From NCBI GenBank assembly GCA_029891385.1, contig CM057235.1, forward strand, positions 17,040,001 to 17,104,000: a stretch of DNA of 64,000 nucleotides, in the 5' to 3' direction. Source of the DNA: Erythroxylum novogranatense (taxonomy: Eukaryota > Streptophyta > Magnoliopsida > Malpighiales > Erythroxylaceae). The notes under the pieces are model-generated. The model saw nothing but the letters and a program-made list of their open reading frames with translations, was not told where the DNA came from and made no database searches. Below are positions 1-12,432 of this stretch, piece after piece. The position numbers and the translations under genes are program-made. Position 1 is the first letter of the stretch. The number at the start of each line of letters is the position of its first letter.

Positions 1-1739
1 GTAAGAGAATTCCATTCTCTTTTAAGTAACCAAGAAACTCATTTTCTAAGTATTCGCCACCTCGATCAGATCTAAGTGTCTTAATACTCTTACCAGTTTG
101 TTTCTCTACTTCAAGTCTGAATTCTTTGAACTTTTCAAATACTTCAGAATTGTATTTCATTAAATACACATAACCATATCTTGAATGATTATCTGTGAAT
201 GTTATGAAATATGAAAATCCTCCTCTAGCTTGAGTAGACATAGGGCCACATACGTATGAATGTACAAGCTCTAACAACTCATTAGTACATTGTCCCTTTC
301 CACTAAAGGGAAGTTTGGTCATTTTACCCTTTAAACAAGATTCACAAGTTTCATATGATTCATAATCGAAAGGATCTAAATATCCTTCTTTATGTAACTT
401 TGTGATTCTTGTTTCATTAATATGACCTAACCTACAATGCAATAAATAAGAAGGATTTTGGTCACTTAATCTTCTTTTCTTGCTATTTATTTGAAGAATT
501 GGTCTTTTAAGATCTAATTCATACAAACCATTTGTAAGCATACCAGATCCATAATAAATGTCATATTTATAAAAACAACTATTATTCTTAATATTGAAAA
601 CAAATCCATTTATGTCCAAACATGGAATAGAAATAATGTTTCTTGTGATGACAGGAACATAATAACAATTATTGAGTTCAAGTACAAGACCAGAAGGCAA
701 AGTTAAACTACAAGTTCCAATAGCTAATGTAGCAACTCTTGCTCCATTACCGACTCGTAAGTCCACTTCGCCTTTTCTCAACGCTCTACTGTCTGTCAGT
801 ACCTGCACATTGTTACAAATGTGAGAACAACATCCGGTATCTAATACCCAAGATTGTGATACATAAGTAGAAAGATTGACTTCAATCATAAACAAACCTG
901 AAGTTGAAGTTAAGCTTAACTTCTTTTCCTTCAAGCTAGCAAGATAAGCTTTGCAGTTCCTTTTCTTATGTCCAGCTTCGCCACAATGGAAACAGATGCC
1001 CTTGACATTCTTCTTCTTGACACCATCTTCTGGATTTTCTACTGCAGCAGAAGTCTTTTGGTTCCTGTTCTTCTTCTTCTTCTTAAGGGTCTGACCCTTA
1101 TTCTTGGAAGAAGAAGAAGAGCCAACCACAAAAAGCGTAATGGATTCCTTTTAAGGCATCCTCGGTGCTTGAGCATATTGAGTAATTCAGCCAATGAAAC
1201 TTCCTTTTCGTTCATGTGGAAGTTCATAATAAATTGTGAAAAACTCGGGGAAAGAGACTGAAGCACTAAATTAATGCTCGACTCGAGGTCTAGGTCATAT
1301 CCCAATTGACCTAATTTTTCAATGTAGCCCATCATCCGTAGAACATGAAGTTCTACCGATGATCCAGGAGCCATTCGACATTGAAACAGAGCCCTCGAAG
1401 TCTCAAACCTCTCCACCCTACTCTGTGCACCAAACAACTCTTGAAGGTGCAGGAACATTTCCCTTGCATTCATATTTTCATGTTGCCTCTGAAGCTTGGG
1501 AGACATGCTGGCTAACATCATACATGTTACTTGCGCATTGTCATCTATATATCTTTGATAATTTACCCAGTCCTCATTGGCAGCATCTTGAGTAGGTTCA
1601 GGTGGATGCTCAGTGTCAAGAACGTACAATATTTTCTCTTCCCTTAAAACAATTTTAAGGTTATGCAATCATGCAATAAAATTTGGTCCAGTCAGTTTGT
1701 TCGCATCCATGATGCTCCTCAGGGACAAGTTCGTACTCA
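1..1739 (-). pseudogene. copia gag-pol (gag, zinc knuckle, protease, integrase), partial
   Basis: Reading the - strand, gag starts at 1739 (MSTNLSLRSIMDANKLTGPN) and meets a TGA about 24 codons in, where a TGG tryptophan is expected in this family. Reading resumes as the copia gag domain in 1039-1668 (NLKIVLREEKILYVLD). Near 1150 the frame shifts, and a second frame then stays open to base 1. It encodes an S-rich and K-rich linker, the zinc knuckle CFHCGEAGHKKRNC near 953-996, the protease motif VLDTG near 840, and the integrase zinc-binding region with its H-H-C-C spacing at about 330-450. The integrase core follows, with RSDRGGEY near 70. The first catalytic Asp of the integrase (usually HTD before VCGPM) reads HSY here, near 255. 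Encodes retroelement capsid and replication enzymes; as it stands it cannot be translated in full. Confidence 0.88.
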
Positions 1740-2446
1740 TTTTTCAAAAACTGATTCGTCAAAAATAAAATGAATAAGTTAATGCCATAAAACCAAATAA
1801 ATAAGGACTTTTAAAATTTGGTTACTTCCACTATTTTCAACAAATTAATAGCCCTCACTATTAATTCAAAAAATTATCACATAATTTCCTAGTGGGCTAG
1901 GATCCCATTTTAATTTAATTGATCTTGAGTTTGCTCAATAAACCAATTAAATTAAAATTAGGTAGATAACTTTTATCAATCACATCCTATGTGATTCCTA
2001 GTTATATTAGGAGACAACTCTTTGCCAAAATATATCTAATATATATACCTAACCTTGCCTCTAAATAAATATGATTATGAGTTTACTCATCCAAATCATA
2101 TAAATTTAGTTAAGTAAAACCCATCGTTATAAGACTAAACATGTTCGATTTAAAGTGGCCTTGAGTTTACTCAACAGACCTAACAATAAATAAAACTCGT
2201 TTAATCCTATAATAATGGAAGGCATTATTCATGTTCTAAACATGTACTTAATATTTTAATGAGGATTTTTTATAAAAAATATTAATAAAAAAATCTCATT
2301 CGAAATAATATAATCTCATTATATTAATTTACTTGACATAATCTAATTATGAAAAATAAATTGAGATTTTTAAATAACATTTAATTAATCAACACTTGAC
2401 AAATTAATTTTTTTAAAAAATTAAAATTAAAATGTAATCAGGCCCA

Positions 2447-2591
2447 CAGGCCAGGAGACTATCTCCTGGCCTGAAAGCCCAAGGGCCAGGATACACTTCT
2501 CCTAGCCAACCAGGCCTGATGGTTGCCAGGAGACACGCGTCTCCTGGCCAGGAGACGCGCCTCTTGCAGATGGGGCGCGTGCTGAGCACGC
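2447..2591. repeat. GC-rich cluster of perfect hairpins in the copia leader
   Basis: Inside otherwise AT-rich leader DNA there is a GC-rich patch with repeated CCAGGAGA and several exact palindromes. A 12-bp stem CAGGCCAGGAGA (2447-2458) pairs with 2462-2473 across a 3-nt loop. A 10-bp stem at 2525-2534 pairs with 2539-2548. A 7-bp stem at 2577-2583 pairs with 2585-2591. They sit between primer-binding site and gag, where retroelement RNAs carry packaging or dimerisation structures; that role is an inference. Confidence 0.75.
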
Positions 2592-2759
2592 ACCCCGTCT
2601 TCTCCAGGCAACTCTGCAATTTTTTTATTTTATTTTTTATAACACAGAATAACAACTTATTCTGCTTAGCCTCACCTTCAGACAATCTCAAGGTAATCTA
2701 TCATATAAGTATAATTATAACATACTTATAAATATACTTAAAACTCTAGAGAGATAACT

Positions 2760-2817
2760 ACCACCACCTAAGGTGGTGGTTCTCTAACCACCGATGGCTA
2801 CTACAGCCATCGGTGGT
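2760..2817. repeat. two adjacent perfect hairpins in the copia leader
   Basis: ACCACCACCT at 2760-2769 pairs with 2771-2780 around a single base. Next to it ACCACCGATGGCT at 2787-2799 pairs with 2805-2817 around five bases. Both stems are exact, which is unusual in an element whose coding part has decayed. Function unknown. Confidence 0.8.
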
Positions 2818-3740
2818 CTGAGATTCATCAAACATGGAGCACTTAAGAACATTAATCAACCAAACACCAACAATCAATGAAGCATAAGAAACCCAAGCAT
2901 CTGATGTTTATTAAAAACCATCAATAAAACAGATAAAAGGTCACCAGCATTAAACGAGGAAATTGTTTAAATGAATAGTAACTCTTACATCAAATAAACA
3001 GAACGTCAAAAGTGCTTGAGAAGACCAACGACGGTAATGAAAACTATTGATCAATAATTCAATTAAAGCCATAAGTAACGCATACACGCAACTCTTCGCC
3101 TGGGAAAAACGCACACAACGTTTGAATTGTTTCAGAAACTTCAAATGAGTGGAGAAATAATCGAAACAAAGATCAAATAGAAACCATTGCTAGAACCACG
3201 TTGAACGTCTTCCACAATTCCAGAACAGCATGTAAATTTTCCAGAATCACTGGAAACTTTTTCCAGATTTCTAGAAAACTGGAAAAAAATTCCAGAATCA
3301 CATATAACCTATTACACCCTTTCCTTTATTACCTGAAACGCTTTCAGCATAATAAAGAAATTTCCAGAATTGCCTAAGAACACGTATGTCATATTTCCAG
3401 AAATTCATATAATCGTATTATACCTTTTCCAGACATAGTAAACTCTACAGTCTATAGCAGTTTACTATCAAATAAAACATTTCCTACCTCATTCCCGAAA
3501 CACTTTCGGCAGATTTAATACCAAAATATTCAGAAAAATATTTGATCGGTAAGTACATGCACAACACTTAAGAGCATCCATCAGAAAAACCAAGTCATGC
3601 AGTGAACGCTAATAACACCCAAAAACAAAACTTTCTGAAAACATTTTTCAGGTTTTACGAATCAAAATGCAACTTTTGCATATTAAAACCAAATCAAAAC
3701 ATATTCAACCTTATGAATAAAAAATAAAGCTGTTAAAGGT

Positions 3741-3754
3741 GGCTCTGATACCAC
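3741..3754 (-). promoter_or_regulatory. primer-binding site for initiator tRNA-Met
   Basis: The - strand reads GTGGTATCAGAGCC immediately after the LTR. TGGTATCAGAGC is the usual copia primer-binding site, complementary to the 3' end of plant initiator tRNA-Met, where minus-strand DNA synthesis starts. Confidence 0.9.
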
Positions 3755-4980
3755 TGTTGGAAAATATACGCAAGATCGAATCTAAGCGCAACGGAATAAA
3801 TTTAAAATTTTCCAAAGAATCAACTTTAACAGATTTAAATTCGAAACATAAAACAAGAAATTGATAAAGTTAAACTAATCTTTTCCTGATTTCCGATACA
3901 AAATCTTGCTGCTCCAAAATCATCAATCCCACGAGCCGTTCAATCGTCCGGCCTCTAACGGTATCCACAGATCCTTTCGGAGAAAAACTCAAATGAAAAT
4001 TTGAGAGGAAAAATCGTAAGAAGTGCTAGCTCCAATTTGTTCTAATTTTTCCTTTTTATATGAAAAATCTTATTTTTCATATCCTTGGATTTTATTAAAA
4101 TTACAATTAAAGTCAAACTTTAATTATAATTATTAATAAATCCTAATAAGATCAAATATCACATATTGACCCTTAAAGTTTCTAAAACTTCTCAATTAAG
4201 TCCAACTTAATTATAATTTCATTTTCTCCTTAACAGACCTTTTATGTGTGACCCATTAGGTTCCTAATATGCAATGATTATAAATCATAATTCTAATTCA
4301 TAATTAGAATCAGATAAATTAAAACTCCTTTTAATTTATCTTTAATTCCCTTATTAAACAATTTATAATCATAGATCATGATTGACGTCTAGCAACATGT
4401 CATGACCACCCAAATATTAGAAATGTCAAAGTGGTTTGACTTAACCTGTCAATGCATGGTTATCTTGTATAAATTAATCCTTTCGTCATCTAATGTTCTA
4501 ATTGGAATTAGAGTATGGAATTCGTCTCTACTCTAAATAATCCAATCATATTTGTTCTTGCCAATTAGTCAATGATTTATAATTGATATTTGAAAACAAC
4601 TTTTCAAATTTCAATTCACTCTGGCCAGAGATTCCCAAAATCATTACTAATCAAGAATAGTAGAACATTCTTTCTAATTACTTTAGGATGACGAATCCTT
4701 TATTGATTTACTCAACTATCTCCATACAGTTCATACTATATCCAATAACTACCGAATTGAACTATTCCAAGAATAGAACACAAGTATCATCAAAACATAG
4801 TAATTCCTACATGAGATAACTTTAGTAATCTCAAGTCTAAGGATCAATTATACAACCATCATAATGAGATAATTCACAGACACACAAGTAATGTTCCATT
4901 TGGGATTCTCATAATTGGGTCTGTTCAGTGAACTTATTCTTTAATAAGCACCCACAAGTTTGTTTAAGTATCTCCATACT
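3755..4980 (-). repeat. 5' LTR of the left copia element (outer edge unresolved)
   Basis: The inner edge is exact: on the + strand TGTTGGAAAATATACG begins at 3755, directly next to the primer-binding site, so on the element strand the LTR ends in CCAACA. The other edge should be a TG on the - strand. I see no clean terminus before the AT-rich block, and no second LTR is in the window for comparison. The 4980 limit is where the long inverted repeat begins. Confidence 0.6.
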
Positions 4981-5221
4981 TAAATTATTATAATATAATT
5001 TATGATAATAATAATTTAAAAATTAGAACTAATTATAAGGAATTAGCCAAAATAAGCATATAATTTTGTCCTTATTATTATCAAGAACAAAATTAATAAT
5101 AATGATGAATTTAATCATATTATTTAATACAATCAATAACTAAATAAATTAATTATTCTTATTAATTTAATTATTTAAAATTTGATCATTATCTTTTTCT
5201 ACTTACTATTATTCTTAACAA

Positions 5222-5270
<49 letters not shown>

Positions 5271-5274
5271 GTTG

Positions 5275-5343
<69 letters not shown>

Positions 5344-7008
5344 TGGTTATGATTATTAAATTTATTAAAATTTTAATTTCTATTATTGTTATGAAATTTG
5401 TTATAATTACTAATTTTCTTCTTATTATTATTAACTTTATTATTCTGATTAATTTAATTAACCTTATCATTTTTAATTATTATTATTATTAGTTTCCAAC
5501 TTGAGTATATATACTTATTATTATAAATCTTATTATTTTTTATTATATTTATTATTAATATTAGTATTATTATTATTAAATACCTTATTATGATTAAATG
5601 CATGTATCTTATTATTAATAAATTTAGTATTCTTATTAATTTAATTATTCTGATAATTAATAATTATTATTATTATTTTCTGACTTTAGTTTATATACTT
5701 ATTATTATTATAAATCTTATATATATTTTTAGTATATTTACTATTAATATTAGTAATAATATTACTAAATTAGCACAACTTATAATAATTCCCAAAATTA
5801 TTATTATTATCACTAAAATGTTTGTTATTATTTATAACATGTTATTAAAATTTTATGATATAATTATTATTAGTATCATTTAAATTTTGCTAAGAACCAA
5901 ATTAAAAGTAATCAGAATTTTATGATATTATTTAATGTCATTAAGGAATAAATAATTTAATAATAACAAGAATAAGAGTAAGTCAAAATTAATAAATATC
6001 AAAACTTTAAACAATTAAGTTAATTAGAATAATTAAAGAACAATAATAATTTTAAACCATAATAAAATGGTTAATAATAATAAGTAATATAAAATTAGCA
6101 CAACTTATAAAAACCCAGCAATCATTTCTAAAATAACAAATTATAAGGAAATTACACTGATCATATTTGAAAATAATTAAATTAATAAGAATAATGAAGA
6201 AACATAGTGTTTCTATTATTTATTGTAATATAATTAATAATAATAATTCTTGAAATTTATTATTGTTATTGTAAAAATTTATTATTATTATTATTAAATT
6301 CCTTATTATTATTATTATTGTTACTGTTATTATTATTATTATTACTATTATTATTATTACAGTCTTATAATATTATTTAATTTATTGCCCAATATTTATA
6401 AAATTATTATTATTATTAGTATTTTTATTTTTATTTTTATTAATATTATCGTTATTATTATTATTATGAATAAAAATATTTATTATTATTCATAGTTATA
6501 AAACAAATGTGGTCCTCATGAGGCTATGCTTAATATAATAATTAATGATTTTAACTTATGTAACTATTTATTTATAGATTTATAAATATTACTTATTATT
6601 ATTATTATTAAATTCTTTATTAATATTAAATATTATTATCATTGTCACTGTTTTATGATAGTAAGTAGAAAATTATGAATTATCATAATTTAAAACAATT
6701 AAATTAATAGTAAGTAAAAATTATGAATTATCATAATTTAAAATAATTAAATTAGTAAGAAATATTAATAAGAATTAATAATAATATAAATGATGATAAT
6801 AGCATTATAACAATGATATAGCATGATAATAGCATTGACGATGATTTTAGTTATTGATTGTATTAAATAATATGATTAAATTCATCATTATTATTAATTT
6901 TGTTCTTGATAATAATAAGGACAAAATTATAGGCTTATTTTGGCTAATTCCTTATAATCAGTTCTAATTTTAAATTATTATTATCATAAATTATATTATA
7001 ATAATTTA
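4981..7008. repeat. long inverted repeat, ~160-bp arms
   Basis: The arm at 4981-5143 reappears reverse-complemented at 6848-7008 with only a few mismatches; for example TTTTGGCTAATTCCTTATAA in the right arm matches the left arm's complement. The ~1.7 kb between the arms is ATT/AAT-rich low-complexity DNA with internal partial inverted copies: the 6040-6190 stretch resembles the complement of 7020-7190. No transposase or clear target-site duplication is visible. It could be a fold-back element inserted in or beside the copia LTR, or an LTR-edge duplication. Confidence 0.7.
5224..5340. repeat. (ATT)n microsatellite
   Basis: About 117 bp of ATT repeats interrupted only by GTTGTTG near 5271. An apparent isoleucine-rich reading frame across it is an artefact of the repeat. 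Confidence 0.95.
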
Positions 7009-7370
7009 TAGTAACTTTTAGTTTCTTTAATTATTCTTATTATTTTAAATGTTTTCAATTATGATAATATAATTTCCTTATAACTTGTATTTTTAGAAAT
7101 TATTTCAGAATTATTATAAGTTGTGCTAATTTTATATTCCTTATTATTATTCACCATTATATTATTATTAAAAATTATTATAGTTATCTAATTATTCTTT
7201 TAAATTTCATTGTTATAAATTTAGATAATTAATAATTTTCTACTTATTATTATAAATTTATTTAATTATTAATGATATTAAATAATATTTTTAAATTCCT
7301 AATTATTATTAAATTTTGTTCTTAATAAGAATTAGGATAAAAACACAAAACCAAAATTTGTTGTTTTGTA
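5341..7370. other. AT-rich low-complexity spacer
   Basis: Mostly A and T with dispersed short ATT/AAT runs and internal direct repeats (compare 5480-5580 with 5660-5770). No credible coding signal on either strand. The apparent frames are rich in I, L, N and Y because of base composition. Confidence 0.7.
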
Positions 7371-7373
7371 TTT

Positions 7374-7439
7374 GGCTTTGGAATAATCGTTGTCTAATAA
7401 CAAAATGGCTTTGGAATAACGTTGTCTAATAACAAAATG
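7374..7439. repeat. two-copy tandem repeat, 33-34 bp
   Basis: The unit starting GGCTTTGGAATAA and ending AATAACAAAAT occurs twice in a row, and a third copy starts at 7439 and breaks off. It marks the edge between the AT-rich block and more balanced sequence. Confidence 0.8.
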
Positions 7440-7508
7440 GCTTTGGATTTGGCTCAGTATCGACGCCTGTGGCGTCTGTCCAACTATTAAAGTGTCTGTC
7501 CAAATTTA

Positions 7509-8235
7509 TTAACAAATACGACGATATTTTGTTAATAGGCAGAATAAGATAGGATCTTCTTGGACAGAGGATCCGGACTCATTTAAATTCACCATATTCC
7601 TCCAGTTTAAAAACGGAGGAGTATCACACAATGGTGAGCTTCTATCCACTTCAATGCACATCTTTGCGTAGCAAATCCGCTCCATGCAAGTGACTTGGGA
7701 ATCCATGCATATAGGTTTGTCAATGGAGCTAGGTAGCTAAGACCATTGATGGTCTAAAATTATAAGGGAATGTCATTAAATTGAACCCAAATTGGAAGGA
7801 CATTTCCCCTTATCACATTCAATAACAGGTTTCCACTTTTGCAAAAACAAAGGTTAGTCGCCCACATGCCAGAGATCATTTTCCATAATCTCCATAAAAA
7901 TTGCTCAAAGCTGAATTTAAACAGAATGTTACCGTACTCCATTAGCATTGTCTTCTCTAACCCTTTTTTACTCCAACGTGCTTTAGCCCAAACTTTCAAA
8001 ACTGGGAAGGTCGGGCGTTTTTTTTTTCCAGAAATAGCCCACTAAAGATGAAGACCATATATTGGCACAGACTTGCAGTAATTCTCGAGGAGGAGTAAGA
8101 ACACCGTTCTTCATCATGTTAGAAAAATGCTTTAGGTTGCCTTTATTATGCTGTGTTGTAAATTTGTTCCGCCATGCTCCATGGATGGGGGAGGATTGCT
8201 TGGATGTCTCAGTGTCGACAGCTCCTACAAACTGA
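7509..8235 (-). pseudogene. decayed DUF4283 (LINE ORF1-like) reading frame
   Basis: On the - strand, frames spread over about 700 bp carry the landmarks of the plant DUF4283 domain in the right order. SLVGYFWKKNARPSQF lies near 8010-8060. KVWAKARW and the later FKFSFEQFLWRLW fall within 7760-7999, followed by LPIWVQFNDIPL. After a frame change near 7745 come SSIDKPICMDS and RICYAKMCIEVD, the usual C-terminal part of the domain. In plants this domain lies N-terminal to a CCHC knuckle in LINE ORF1 proteins and their relatives, which bind RNA. No knuckle, endonuclease or reverse transcriptase follows. At least one frameshift and missing segments show it is dead. It may be a free-standing DUF4283 gene relic rather than a LINE. 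Confidence 0.6.
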
Positions 8236-8547
8236 GTAATAATAGTCTTTTCCTTTCGTTGTTAATGCCAACACTAGAAATGCTTCTAGGTCGAGTACAG
8301 GGGAGCTTCTCTTGCCATGTTTAATGGCTAGGCCTAGATAGGCCTTCACCCAATGAGAAGGTCAGAAGGAAGAAGCGGTTGAATAATGCTTATAATGAAT
8401 GGCAAGAGAGGTGTTTCGAAATCAGGATGGGAGGAAGGAAGGGCAAAAAGGGAAATAGTTTAAAGAGAGGTTAGCGGAAAAGGTTTAGAGAGAGGTAAGA
8501 GGAAAACCCAGGGAATAAACTGTCCACACAAAGTTTGGTATATAGTA
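8236..8547. other. no recognised feature
   Basis: Unique-looking sequence without coding signal. It lies between the DUF4283 relic and the outermost part of the broken TRIM LTR. Confidence 0.5.
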
Positions 8548-8617
8548 AATGAAGGATTTTGAGGGAGCTTGGAGAATTAGATCATATCCAAGTGAGCACA
8601 TCATCATCATCATCATT

Positions 8618-8720
8618 ATAAAGTTTGAAATCCCGCAATGAAGTAGGATCTGGAGAGGCCCAATAGTACGCAACCTTACCCCTACATAATAAAGATCGAT
8701 GTTATTTCCGGTAGACCCAC
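8618..8720 (+). mobile_element. SINE-like fragment
   Basis: The stretch with CCCAATAGTACGCAACCTTA followed by CCCCTACATAAT and GTTATTTCCGGTAGACCCAC resembles the conserved central and 3' part of a widespread plant SINE type, as I remember it. No promoter boxes are visible upstream, so it would be 5'-truncated. Low confidence. Confidence 0.3.
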
Positions 8721-9594
8721 ATACAAATGAGACAATAAATGAATGATGCATATAACAGAAACAATTCATAAAAGGTAAAATAAATGAAAATACAAGTAAA
8801 GGAGAAATAAAAGCACTAAATAGAAATAATAATAAAATACCGAATCTCAAGATATATCTAAAATAAATGCAAATAACACTAATAATACTAATCACAAATA
8901 ATAATAATAATAAATAAATAAATAAAAAGTCAATAAATAAATAAATAATAATAGAATAGTAATACAATAGACTGATGGAAAGTAATACCAGAGTTCCAAC
9001 CGAAGGATACGCGTAAAACTTACCATAACACTAATAAAATAAAAAATAAATAAATAAAATTACGTACTCAATAAATTAAAAATATACTTAATCATTAATA
9101 TAATGAAAATACTAACATAAAAGAGATAAGGCTAATAATAAACAACTAACTGAAGAGATTGTAATGACGTTTATAAGAAAGGTTGCATGTAAACTAACGT
9201 CGGACCGAAAATGTGCATGCGAAAAAAGTAAAAAAAAAAACCTGTCCAGAGAGAATTCAAAAAAAAGAAAAAAAGAGCAAAACCAGGAAAGTTGCTATTG
9301 CGTACAGGGGTGGGGATTTTGAAGGAAAAGCCTGTTAGTGGAAGAAAGGAGCACCAAGTAAACAATGCGAGTGAGAAGGAACTTGTGCAGCGTAAAACGG
9401 TGACTAAAAAGTTTGGTATCAACGGTAATCTACAGGAAAAGCTGACAGTTGATTGTATACAAACGACAAGTTGTCAGGAATGAGACAACGGAAAAGATGT
9501 GATGTGCTAGGAGACCTAGACGTGAGAGAGCGGACATCGTCTACCGTGCCTGCAGACCTGCGTCCCCTCCCCCTCCCATGGGCTGCATACTAGG

Positions 9595-11110
9595 TGTTAG
9601 TAGTGTGTCCTAGGCCAATGAATAGTTGTGATTCATGTATTAACATTATGACTTGTTAATAATATATTATGAGGTATTCCTTTTATATATGCATGTATTT
9701 CGTTTATGTAATGTGATTTACGTTCCATGAATGGTTTTAGACTTATGTCATCAAGTATGTGACTTGATAGTAAAACCATAAGCGTTATAAGACTATTCTA
9801 GACTGTCCCTGGTCGATCATTATTAGTGGAACAATAATGAATTAAGGCTAGTATGTGTTCTTGTTGATGATCACGTTTTACTGATCATGGATATGAGATA
9901 TCAAATCAGAAACATAGATATATGTTAGAGAACATATATTGGACCGACCCACATAAAGAATACTACATGGTTTCATGTAATTAGTGATTCTTAATATGGT
10001 TTGACTTTAGTCCTTTGACCTGAAGTCATCATGGTTCCCTACATGAGGAATTCGGTGTTTTGATATTAGACGAAGTTATTCTTAACCGAATAACAAGTAG
10101 TCTTATGTTGGACATCAAATGAATCATGCGGAGGGATGTGAATGACGTAAATGGGATTTGTACCTCTCTTAAATGAGAGAGATATCATTTGAGCCTCTTG
10201 ACAAGTATGACTGAAGAAATGCATGGTCATGCTCAAATGAATTGATAAGGAGTCATCAATGTCATTTGTTATAATCAGTCAACTTGGGGATCAAGAAACT
10301 ATGATTAATCAAAGGTTGACATATATCATGCCTTGTGATTAATCTTGATATCGTGTTACAAAAGGATTAAGCTTATAACCATAGTTACAGGTTAAATCGG
10401 ATTATCGATCCTCATTTGATTTGGGTAGTCACAATGTCTTGCTAGAGGCCGTTTATGACTTATGGGCCTTGAAGTGTGATCAAGCCCATTGCCAACATCA
10501 AATGAGCCTACAGGGTTGCACACAGAGAGTTATGTAATCTGGGCTTATTCTCTTGGGGCCTAATTTATTAGATATTGAATAAATATATGTAGATATATTT
10601 ATTGGGCTAGATTGAATTAAGTTGTCGGGCTTTTATTATATGAGATATAATGGGCCGAAACTTATTGGGCTTCAATGGGATCAGGGTTTCTCTATAAATA
10701 GAGAAACTTAGGTCTCATTAGAGATGAGACACAATTGTCGCGAAACCCTAGCCACCATCTGAGAGGAAAATCATGCAGCATTCGAAAAAAGTTTCAGGAT
10801 GTGCTAGCACACCACAGCCGCAGTCGGGATCGGGCATACTCGTGTGGATACCGGTAGAGGGCATTCACGTTTGCAATGTCTTGGAATCCGAAAAAGAAGC
10901 AACCTATCCACGGCAATAAGGTATTTTCGTACATCCTTGGTATTTTCGATTATACATCATGTTGTTGTATGGTCTTTTTCGCAGTGTATTGTGAATACTC
11001 GGACCGTACGTGATCCAACAGGCACCAGGATCGATAAAATTGTTGCCGCTTCACCACTGGCTACGACACCCTCCCCTTTTCCAGCAAGGCAGATTTTATT
11101 TATCTAAAAA
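9595..11110 (+). repeat. probable solo LTR with TATA box
   Basis: The sequence from about 9595-9604 (TGTGTCCTAGGCCAATGAAT) onward has the look of a long plant LTR. It is non-coding and contains a TATA box (CTATAAATAGAG near 10694) followed by a transcribed-leader-like region. A possible 3' terminus is GATCCAACA at 11012-11020. No internal coding region follows, so it appears to be a solo LTR. I could not match a 5-bp duplication, so both ends are approximate. Confidence 0.5.
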
Positions 11111-11430
11111 GGTATCTTTCTTGCATGCAGGGGCTCGTGCGAAAACTGCATCGCACGGACTACCACTCTCGGGCAGTTGGATATCTTGCCATCGGTGACA
11201 CAAAAATAGTGAGAGAAAAACAAAAAGAAAACTGTCTCGATAGAACCTAAAGCTTGCGTAGAACGTGAAGTGTGTTATCTAAAAGATCTTCTCCGGTGGT
11301 AACAGGCCGAGTAAACACGTCCACGTAGCCGTCTAAGAGAACTATGCAAATCAGGTGAACTAAACTGTAACCAAGTGAGCACATATCCAATTAAAACATC
11401 ATATCTCACTCAAAAGTTTTAAGGCAATAG

Positions 11431-12186
11431 CTTATAAGCAATATTATAAATATTGTACCGAACTTGGTATCAACTTTAGTTATGGTACAATACGGTATTA
11501 GTACTTATCAATATCAGGTATCATTTCAGATAATTTTTTAAAATTAAAAAACAATCTCTAAATTTTATAAAATTGTAAAATAGTCCTTCAAAATATTAGG
11601 CTATATATTTTTTAATTCACTCCTATCTCAAAAATTATAATAATAATATAATTTTGTTATAACAATTTTTATTTTTATTAATGTTATTTTCACATATTTC
11701 TCATAAATTAAGAAAAAGATCTTAACTCTCATACAAATATAAAATTAAGAATAATACAAAGTAAAATATGTATTTATAATAAATAAATTAAATTTCAAAT
11801 GTTATCTTTATATATTTCAAAATTTATATTAATTTTTCACATATATACTCTAAAAGTATATAGTTTGTAAATAGGAAATATATAATATTAAAATATTTAT
11901 TAAAATATTTAAATTATGTTAAAATATCATATTTAGTTATATAATTTATATTCACTTTGTATAAGTCTAATCACAATTAAATTGTTTAATATATTCTTAT
12001 TTGTATCTTTACTATTTATTAAATAAATTGTAGACAATTTTATCATTTTGGTTATAGGTAATTATTATTTTATATATGAGAAATTCTAAGTTTTTCAATT
12101 TGGTTGTATAATTTTTAAAATTAAAATTATGAGTAGTATTTTGATGATCGACGAATACGAAAGCTTGATATGATACAGTATTCAAT
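11431..12186. mobile_element. AT-rich MITE-like insertion in the TRIM 3' LTR (family copy 1)
   Basis: This block interrupts the TRIM LTR. It starts with a segment containing ATTGTACCGAACTTGGTATC and TATGGTACAATACGGTAT, followed by AT-rich DNA. Related segments, reverse-complemented, end at about 17385 and about 57000. The other end is AT-rich and shows no matching inverted repeat, so the transposon type is unclear. Confidence 0.45.
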
Positions 12187-12420
12187 TATATAATTATGAG
12201 TCATATCTTTGTATATAACTCATTTCATCCTTATATCTCTTTCTAATGTGAGATTACTCCATTTGTGAATTTCTAACATCTCTTCATAAGTGGATTCATC
12301 CATATCGGACTAGCTCCCCCTCAAAATATAGCTAACGCGAAATCATTTGAGTCACTCCATGAATCACCATTCTTTTAACTCAAATATATGAATTTCTATT
12401 CATATGACTTCGCCAACCTA

Positions 12421-12432
12421 ACTCTGATACTA
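12421..12432 (-). promoter_or_regulatory. primer-binding site of the TRIM-like element
   Basis: The - strand TAGTATCAGAGT differs by one base from the usual TGGTATCAGAG core complementary to initiator tRNA-Met, and it directly follows the 5' LTR. Confidence 0.65.

Larger units (their letters stand above)
1..4980 (-). mobile_element. Ty1/copia LTR retrotransposon, 5' part, running off the left window edge
   Basis: On the - strand the order is 5' LTR (from 3755 upward), initiator-Met-tRNA primer-binding site (3741-3754), a ~2-kb leader, gag (from 1739 down), CCHC zinc knuckle, DTG protease and integrase, which reaches base 1. Reverse transcriptase, RNase H and the 3' LTR lie outside the window. 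This domain order is diagnostic for Ty1/copia. The outer LTR edge merges into AT-rich DNA and is not resolved, so the right coordinate is approximate. Nonsense and frameshift changes in gag and a changed integrase residue indicate a non-autonomous copy. Confidence 0.9.
8602..11370. mobile_element. 2.77-kb insertion in the TRIM 3' LTR, flanked by a 14-bp duplication
   Basis: CCAAGTGAGCACAT occurs at 8588-8601 and again at 11371-11384, and the TRIM LTR sequence reads continuously if everything between is removed. The inserted DNA begins with a (CAT)n run and includes a SINE-like stretch and an LTR. The length of the duplication suits target-primed retroposition better than LTR integration, so the insert may be composite. 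Confidence 0.6.

Noticed and set aside
968..1595. + strand frames over the copia gag
   Set aside because: Shadows of the - strand gag/zinc-knuckle coding sequence.
5189..5470. Open frame of nearly pure isoleucine
   Set aside because: Translation of the (ATT)n microsatellite and its AT-rich flanks.
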